A DNA stretch of 64,000 nucleotides from Sciurus carolinensis (Eukaryota; Chordata; Mammalia; Rodentia; Sciuridae). Shown one piece after another: positions 57,601 to 64,000 of this stretch. The stretch lies in the NCBI RefSeq assembly GCF_902686445.1, contig NC_062220.1:93930143-93994142 (forward strand). Direction: 5' to 3'. The notes beneath the pieces are model-generated. The model made no database searches. It was not told the origin of the DNA and worked only from the letters and a program-made list of their open reading frames with translations. Position numbers and translations under genes: made by a program. How positions within the stretch are numbered: the first letter of the stretch is position 1; every line of letters begins with the position of its first letter.

Positions 57601-58468
57601 TTTGGTGCTATGAGAACCTATACCTGTGAACTTTTTTTCATGTGGTTGAGCAAAGGCACACTGAGACTTCCTACTATAAATTATCTACATCTCTCTCAAG
57701 TCTCTAAATCAGCATCATCGTCTTTAAAAAGTATGTGTCACCTTGACTGTGAATTAGAAAGGCCAGGCATCTCCACAATAGTTCTGATTTTGAACTCTAA
57801 TATATTTTTTCAATTATACTAATTTAACTTTATTTTAAAAGGCTAAAAGTCTCTGTTAAATCTACATTAAAAGAAATTCCCATCTCGACATCTCTAATAG
57901 TTGTGTTATTTAGCCCATAATTAATTCCCTGCATTTGTCTGTGTTTCTAGACACTTAGTTGGTGCAAACATCTTATTTTCCTATAAAACCACCTAACCAT
58001 TGAAAAACCCATTTGCACCTTTTTTGACAAATATATTTTGGGTATGAGACATTTCATTCTTAATTTTTCTGTGGCCAAAACAACTTGATATTCCTTCCAG
58101 ACACCTGGGCTTTATCATAAAGTAAAATATATTTCCTTAGCTGCAAGAGGAATAATAATACTGACTCAAATTGAACTTGAAAGAAGTCAATGAGATCATG
58201 TACATAACCACCTGCCAAAGACTTGAACAGTAATAGATAGTCCTACCTTAAACATTTTCTGTAACAAGAGCATGTCATTCAGTCTCTCAATTTCTACTGA
58301 ATCACCTGGGGATATAAGACAAGGCAAAAACTAACAGTACTACCAAAACTCACAAGTGACAGTGGCCAAGCCCCCATAAATAAAAATAGTGGGATTTGGA
58401 CTAAATAGACAAATCATCCACCCAGTAAACAGAGGAAGTCAGGGAAAGAAAGAGAAGCCAAAGGCAGA
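54641..58468. other. Long unique non-coding stretch
   Basis: Nearly 4 kb in which I recognise no SINE, LTR or L1. ORFs of 60-91 codons (for example 55859-56053, 56127-56402, minus 57113-57545) have no domains or splice context. The sparsity of repeats is itself notable against the rest of the window. Confidence 0.4.
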
Positions 58469-58891
58469 TGTTTCAGTCAACTTTTTCATCACTGTGACCA
58501 AAAGACCTGACAAGAACAACTAAAAGGAGAAAAAAATTATTTTGCCTCACAGTTTCAGAGGTTCAGTCTTTGGTCAGCCAATTCCATAACTCTGGGCCTA
58601 ATGTGAGGCAGGACATCATGGCGGAAGGGCGGAAGGCAGCTCAGGACATGGCAACCAGGAGGCAGAGACAGAGCTTTACTAACTGGGGACAAAATATCAA
58701 CCCCAAAGGCACACCCCATTGACCTACCTCCTCCAGCCACACTCTACCTACCTACAGTTACCACCCAGTTAATCTGTATCAGTGGAGGATTAGGTTACAG
58801 CTCTAATAATCTAATCAATTCACCCCTGAACATTCTTGCATGGTCTCATGCATGAGCTTTTAAGGGAACACCTCATTTCTCAGTCATAACA
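58469..58891 (-). mobile_element. ERVL-MaLR solo LTR, reverse orientation
   Basis: 'tgtttcagtcaactttttca' to 'cagtcataaca', with 'aggacatcatggcggaaggg', 'cctacctcctccagccacac' and 'ggtctcatgcatgagctttt'. Same family and orientation as 24838-25257. Confidence 0.87.
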
Positions 58892-59199
58892 GCAGGGAAG
58901 CATCTTCCATGTGGGAAAGCAGTTCTTCCGGTTACACAGCATCCTTGTGTCCTTACTGAGAAAAATGATTAAAGATATACAATAACAAAGAAAAAAAATC
59001 AAATTAATAGCTTTAAATTTCCTTTACTCAATTTAGGTACCTGACTCAGGCAGTCATTTGCATTGTGTGCTATAGGTAGATACTATAAAATAGCACAAAA
59101 TTGACCCTATTAGCATTCCTACTTCTTTCCAATAAGAGGAAATGTTTCTTATTCCACTTCCTTCACTTTGTTTAAGGGAAAACTTCCTGCATTTGATGA
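58892..59199. other. Non-coding spacer, nothing recognised
   Basis: No gene or repeat recognised. Confidence 0.45.
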
Positions 59200-59430
59200 C
59201 CCTGGGTACCATTCCCTTCCATTACTTGCTAACTATGCCAAAATGTTCTGCACGATTGGAATACTTTGCCAGGAGAACTGTTCAAATAAAAGCAGCTTTG
59301 TGTAGCACAACAGACGATCAAGGCTTATTGCCCAAGAACTGGAGTGATTTTGCATCTTTCAAGGTTGTTTGCTAATTAACCAAATCAATGGGCTAATTGA
59401 TAAAGATCAGGGGCAGAAATTCTCTTCATA
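59200..59430. promoter_or_regulatory. Candidate conserved regulatory element
   Basis: Repeat-free, with mixed composition and clustered 'gtttgctaattaaccaaatc' and 'aatgggctaattgataaaga' homeodomain-like sites, plus 'gttcaaataaaagcagcttt'. The 77-codon ORF over part of it (59142-59375) has no domain. Enhancer identity is inferred only. Confidence 0.3.
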
Positions 59431-61063
59431 TCATCTTCCTTCAAGGACCTGTGAATTTCCTTCATCTATAAAGTGTGCTTGAAATTCAAGTAAGCAAGAT
59501 GATCATCATTATGTTTTTTAAAATGATGGGAAAAAGCTGTCAGACATGTGCCAATAAATTAACAGTGATTATCTACAAGTGATAAAAGATTGGCAATGTT
59601 TTCCTTTTTATTTTTAACACATTTCTAAATGGGATACACAATATGTCTTTACCTTTATAATCAGAAAAAAGAAAAACAGTAGGTAGGCTTTTAAAAACTA
59701 CTATTTGTAATGTTATATTTACCCATCAATTATATGTATTGAATATATGTAAGAAATATATGTAACTCAAAAGGATTAGTAGTAAGTTCACGAATGTGCT
59801 AACAACAATTGTCTATAGGAAGTGGTAGCATTTATTTTCTTCCTTTTTCTTTTCCATATTTCAAAATTTTTCCTAATGAGCATAAAAGTATTATTATCAA
59901 TAGTAGCAATAAATAACAGAAATCCAACACTCCTTTTCTAGCATGGCCAATGACATTGGAATGAAGATGAACATCAAGAATGAAAATGATCCAGGAAGCC
60001 ACACTTTTTGGGGTTTTCCAACAGATTCTGCTTGGGGGCAGGGGAATCCCAGTCTGCCATCCTACACCAAGCTGGGTCACACATTGGCCAGTCCAGTGGC
60101 TCCCTTATCCTCTCCTGTGTGGTGAGAATAGGGTCCTGGGACCTCTGGGCAAATGATGTCACCAAGCAACTCTGAAAAATGACAAGCCATGAGAACTGTC
60201 CTCTGAGGCTCCAGAGGAGTGCCACTTGGCCCCACATGGGGGCCTCCCCTCCACTGAGGTCAGCAGGAGCTCAAAGAGGTGAGGGGGTCAGCACTTGAGA
60301 TCATGGCATGACTATGTTTTCCTAAGCTGGGAACAGCAGACTCACAGACAGAAAGGTGAAATGTGAACTAAAAATAGAGTGTTGCTAGCCCAGGCCAAGA
60401 GGCCAGAGGCAGACACAACAGACCAGCTGAAGGAGCTGAGGACAGACAGCCCTTTGTCGCCCCCACATCTGCTCTACATCGAAGCTGATCGCCACAGCCA
60501 GGCTTCTTCCTCCCCTGGTTTGGAAGCCTGCCTGCCTGCATCCCAAGACAATTCCAGAGGGTTCACTCAGAACAGAGAGGCCATGTCCTTCCATGACTCT
60601 TGCTGGCCCTCAGGAAAATGCATCCCTACTTGAAAACTGAAGCTGCCCTTGCCAAAGCAGAACACTACTATGGCCAGAAATGCCTGGTGGAGTCAAGGGA
60701 AAATGTCCACAACCAAAGCCTCAGTTCTGCCCTTACTCTCCCAGCTGGCCTCCCCACCGAAGACATCCTACTGGGCTTTCTTTCCACTTACAACCTCCAT
60801 ACAGCAGGTAGAATGCAGCCTCAGCCCCTGCTGAGCCTGGGAGCCAACATAGGCAGTGCTTTAGAGCATCAGAGTCCTGTCTGTGAAATGCATGTGTTAC
60901 TACCTCAGCATTGTGGCACTGTGCACACTGAAGATGCCCAGAAAGTGTCTACAGGTTTACCTTCTTCCTCTGTGAACAGTAATATGTGAGTCACTACAGT
61001 TTCTAGATAATTCGGAAATACCCTATCTAGACTTTGGGTATTTGCTTTCTCATTTTCAAAGTG
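59431..61063. other. Unique non-coding DNA
   Basis: ORFs of 129 codons (60600-60989) and 84 codons (60379-60633) overlap with opposite-strand frames and match no family I know. There is no strong splice or start context. Confidence 0.4.
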
Positions 61064-61567
61064 TGTTATGGTCTGTTCTAGTTGGGGTTTTTTGTTTGTT
61101 TGGTTTTTTTGTTTGTTTGTTTTTGACTGAAAGGGTCCGACCAGAACTATTGTAGAGGAGGAAAAGTTTATTTGAGAACTCACAGTTTTCAGAGGTCTTA
61201 GTTCATAGATGACCAGCTCCATTCCTTGGGGCTCAAGGTGAGGCAGAACATCATGGCAGCAGAGGGTGACAGAGGGAACCAGCTCATATGATGATCAGAA
61301 AGCAGAGAGAGAGAGAGAGAGAGAGTGAGAGAGAGAGAGAGAGAGACTCAGCTCTCCAGATACAAAACATATACCCCAAAGCCACATCCCCAATGAACCA
61401 CTTCCTCCAGTCACACACCACCTTCCTCCAGTTACCACTCAATTAATCCCATCAGGAATGAATTCACTGATTAGGTTAAGGCTATACCCCAATCATTTCT
61501 TCTTTGAACCTTCTTGTATTGTCTCACAAATGAGATTTTGGGGGACACCTCACATCCAAACCATAAC
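61064..61567 (-). mobile_element. ERVL-MaLR solo LTR, reverse orientation, with internal simple repeats
   Basis: 'tgttctagttggggtttttt' to 'catccaaaccataaca', with 'tccattccttggggctcaag', 'aaccacttcctccagtcaca' and 'tctcacaaatgagattttgg'. It contains a TTTG/TTTGT tract at about 61088-61124 and a (GA)n tract at about 61302-61346 that are absent from the sister LTR at 24838, accounting for its greater length. Confidence 0.87.
61302..61346. repeat. (GA)n microsatellite inside the LTR
   Basis: GA dinucleotide repeats with one GTGA interruption, at a point where sister LTRs read 'cagagagactgg'. Confidence 0.9.
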
Positions 61568-62939
61568 ATAGTCTGATACAAATAAGCCATGGATGTACAT
61601 TAAATTCTCTTTAAAAGAGCTGCTTCTTGCCATGTTAACTAGGTCCCTGGCAAGAAAGACAATTCCACTCAGAGGGTTTCAGTTAAAGAACTGGGGCAGG
61701 GTGAAGGGACCCCAAACAAATTGTATGACAGTCAGGTTCTGACAATGTCAGGAAACCATTATCAACATAGGGCTAAAGAGAGAAAGAAAGAAAAGCTGCT
61801 ACCATAGCTGGTGAGGAGTTGGCGGAAACTAGGTATTCAGACTGTCCCAAGGTCTTCACAGCACATGATCATGACCTGTACTCTCTAAGAGTGACTCAGC
61901 ACAGCTGCCCTATGAGGTCACCCAACCCAAGTCCTTGTCAATGATGGACTCATCATTGGTCAAGATTCCAGCCATCTGGTTCTGTATGAAGCTAATTAAA
62001 TGGACCAAATCTATACACCCTGTTAAAGTGTACATCATTCCAATATCAACTAAACTTTCCCTGCTTCAGGGCACATTGATTTTCAGTCCTGACAAGTTTG
62101 AACCACTCTCCAACCTAGTGACCACTGAATGATTCTGATCTCTCTGACACTTCTGGTCCCTAATATTTTGGACAAGGGACAGTGGACTGAGATTATGGTC
62201 AGAAAACCTGGGAATAACTGAACTCTGTCCTGCCTCTGTTCTTTTCCCCTACACATTTCCTACCAGATGGGAAAAATAAGACCTGATCAATGGGAATCAG
62301 CATGAGGTTTTGATATCCCTCTGGTAGGGATAAGAGTTGGATTCAAGCTTGATGCTCGGATTCAAGGCCCTTCATTCAGTTCCTGTTTCCTTTCATCTGA
62401 CCCAAAGATGAATGGGGTACAGAACAGACCCCATGCTACCTTACCCAGTAAGGTACAGGGGCCAGCGGAGGAGGAAGCACAGAAAGAAAAGTGACTGGGC
62501 CTCCCCAGGGATGCAAGGGGCTCACTACATGCAGCAAAATCTAGGAATGGGGAGTATGGTACTTGCCTTTAGGGTTCACTAGTCTCCCCAGATTTGAATA
62601 AGGACTCAGTAGGGACTCAAGTATCAGACAAATCAGATTAGAACTCTTCCAGGAGAAGATGGAGTTGGGTGGGATGTGAAAACTTGGTAAGGGGGAGAAG
62701 TTACCTCCTTAAAAGTTCCCTCCCAGGTCACCTTGCTTTGGGGATTGCACTATTTAAAGGACACATTAAACTTTTTTGGCAGAAAATAAATTAATTAGGA
62801 AAAAAGAAAAAACATCACATTTAGCACTGAACTAATCCTTTTTCCAAATTGCCAAAAGAGGTGGCCCACTTCTCCATGTAATGTATAAATGCCTTCCTTT
62901 CAAATGGCCCTTTATAAGAATGTTTTAAATTTCATTTCA
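61568..62939. other. Unique non-coding DNA
   Basis: No repeat was recognised. The AT-rich part around 62745-62820 resembles the neighbouring candidate regulatory DNA, but the evidence is weak. Confidence 0.4.
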
Positions 62940-63310
62940 CTGAGATGAGAATACTCAACATGACATTGACCCTCTTAGCAGATTTGTTGAGTGCACCATA
63001 TAGTATTGACGTCTAGGTGTACAACGTAGTAGAGCAGATCTCTAGAACTCACCATCATGCATGACTGCCACTTCATGTCCATTGACTAGCAGCTTATCAC
63101 TTCCCTTTCTGAGGTTACTGGCAACCACCATTTAACTCTCCTATGAGCCGGGTAGCCAAACTCTTAGAAGCATAGTTTGACTATGAGTTTGACTACTTTA
63201 GGTAACTCATTTAAGTGGAATCATGCAGCATTTGTTCTCTAATGATTGGTTTATTTCACTAATGTCTGCCAGGTTTATCCCTGTTATTGCATTTTGTAGG
63301 AATTCCTTTT
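62940..63310 (-). repeat. Ancient L1 (L1ME-like) 3' end, antisense
   Basis: 'ggcaaccaccatttaactct', 'tatgagtttgactactttag', 'gtaactcatttaagtggaat' and 'catgcagcatttgttctcta' are the antisense order of an old L1 3' end widespread in mammals. Confidence 0.7.
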
Positions 63311-63459
63311 TTATTGAAAGCACTTCTAGGGAGGTAACTTCCCACCAAACCTCTCACCACCTGCTGTGGAGTGGGCACCAAGAGGCCACCATTAGGGAGT
63401 AACAGAAAGGGGAACCCAGACCTAATTTCCAGGCCTTCCAACCAGATGGCTGACCTTCT

Positions 63460-63600
63460 ATTGCCATTTATGGTCTCTGGGCGTCAGTTTGTTCTTCTGT
63501 AAAATTAAGTGATTGTATTAAATGCCGCTGAGGTCTCTTTTGCTTTTGAGTGGTTACGATTCTGTGCGGATTAGATAATGCAGTGAACATGTGTCTAGGG
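63460..63600 (+). repeat. Possible MIR-like fragment
   Basis: 'cgtcagtttgttcttctgta' followed by 'aaattaagtgattgtattaa' and 'gctgaggtctctttt' resembles a MIR-family core in sense orientation. Confidence 0.4.
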
Positions 63601-63609
63601 GCACGTGTC

Positions 63610-64000
63610 TCCACACATCCACACACAAATGTTTAAGTAAATGTATTTCCTCCCCAAGGACTTTGCCATTTGGGAAAAATTTGCTTTATGGTAGTTCCCA
63701 CACTGAATTCCATGAGTAAAAATCATTATTTCCAGCATCTTTCTCTAGACTGCTTTTTTGTTTCCCTTTTTTTCCTAAGAAAATGCCTTAATATAAATGT
63801 TAAGATCATTATAGAAAAGGAATCCTTCCTGATGAGCTTGGGATCCTACAGTAATTATATTAAATCAGGCCTTTTATTGCTGGTTAATGAAATTCTTTTA
63901 AGATTGAACCAGCTTCAAGTAAACGTATTTGCATTGATTTCATGATGTATAGAGCTCAAGCCACTCTATGTATAAGCAAATTAAAAGCTTGGAAGCCTGT
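63610..64000. other. Repeat-free AT-rich DNA, candidate conserved element
   Basis: No repeat was recognised. A 91-codon plus-strand ORF (63670-63945) is leucine/asparagine-rich, without a domain. The segment is AT-rich with homeodomain-type cores and reaches the window edge. Confidence 0.3.

Noticed and set aside
60600..60989. 129-codon ORF considered as an exon
   Set aside because: Overlaps other frames on both strands, lacks a recognisable domain, and no convincing acceptor/donor pair frames it.

Overview
This window is nuclear DNA from a rodent of the squirrel family (Sciuridae). The main evidence is the repeat content. It holds several copies of the dimeric B1 + ID SINE called MEN, which is known from squirrels, stand-alone tRNA-Ala-derived ID elements, a rodent-type L1 and ERVL-MaLR LTRs. 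I see no bacterial, archaeal or plasmid features, no operons, no CRISPR array and no rRNA or functional tRNA gene.

The region is gene-poor and mostly intergenic or intronic. Almost every ORF of 60-200 codons is incidental or lies inside a transposon fossil. Four points stand out. (1) A nearly full-length plus-strand L1 at about 4.88-11.02 kb has an exact 11-bp target-site duplication (TSD). It has a C-rich 5' UTR with a ~35-bp tandem array, broken ORF1 and ORF2, and a G-rich 3' UTR. (2) A CpG-rich segment at about 29.05-29.45 kb has a CCAAT box, and an ATG-bearing segment that ends at a consensus splice donor. It is the best candidate for a real promoter and first exon. (3) A processed pseudogene of ribosomal protein S2 (RPS2) lies at about 40.4-41.3 kb. 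(4) An ancient plus-strand L1M at about 44.4-48.7 kb is interrupted by MEN, ID, Tc1/mariner-like and young L1 3'-end insertions. Next to it is an inverted copy of its own ORF1 segment with a 55-bp perfect match.

Layout: 0-4.8 kb holds unclassified DNA, MIR and three MEN copies. 4.9-11.0 kb is the L1. 11.1-17.7 kb holds old antisense L1 pieces, MEN, L2 and MIR, plus a ~107-bp mRNA-like retrocopy with a 14-bp TSD. 18-28 kb holds MIR, ID, MEN and four MaLR LTRs. 29-30 kb is the CpG promoter candidate. 31-34.5 kb holds L2, a 5'-truncated L1 and an ID. 34.5-39 kb is largely repeat-poor and holds candidate regulatory elements. 39-41.3 kb holds a MIR split by a MEN, then the RPS2 retrocopy. 41.7-49 kb is the nested transposon cluster. 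49-54.6 kb holds MLT2, L2 and MIR fossils. 54.6-64 kb holds unique DNA, two MaLR LTRs, an old L1 fragment and two candidate conserved segments.

Repeat family names come from recall of consensus sequences, not from a database search. Edges of old elements are approximate, and 'candidate regulatory' calls are inference.
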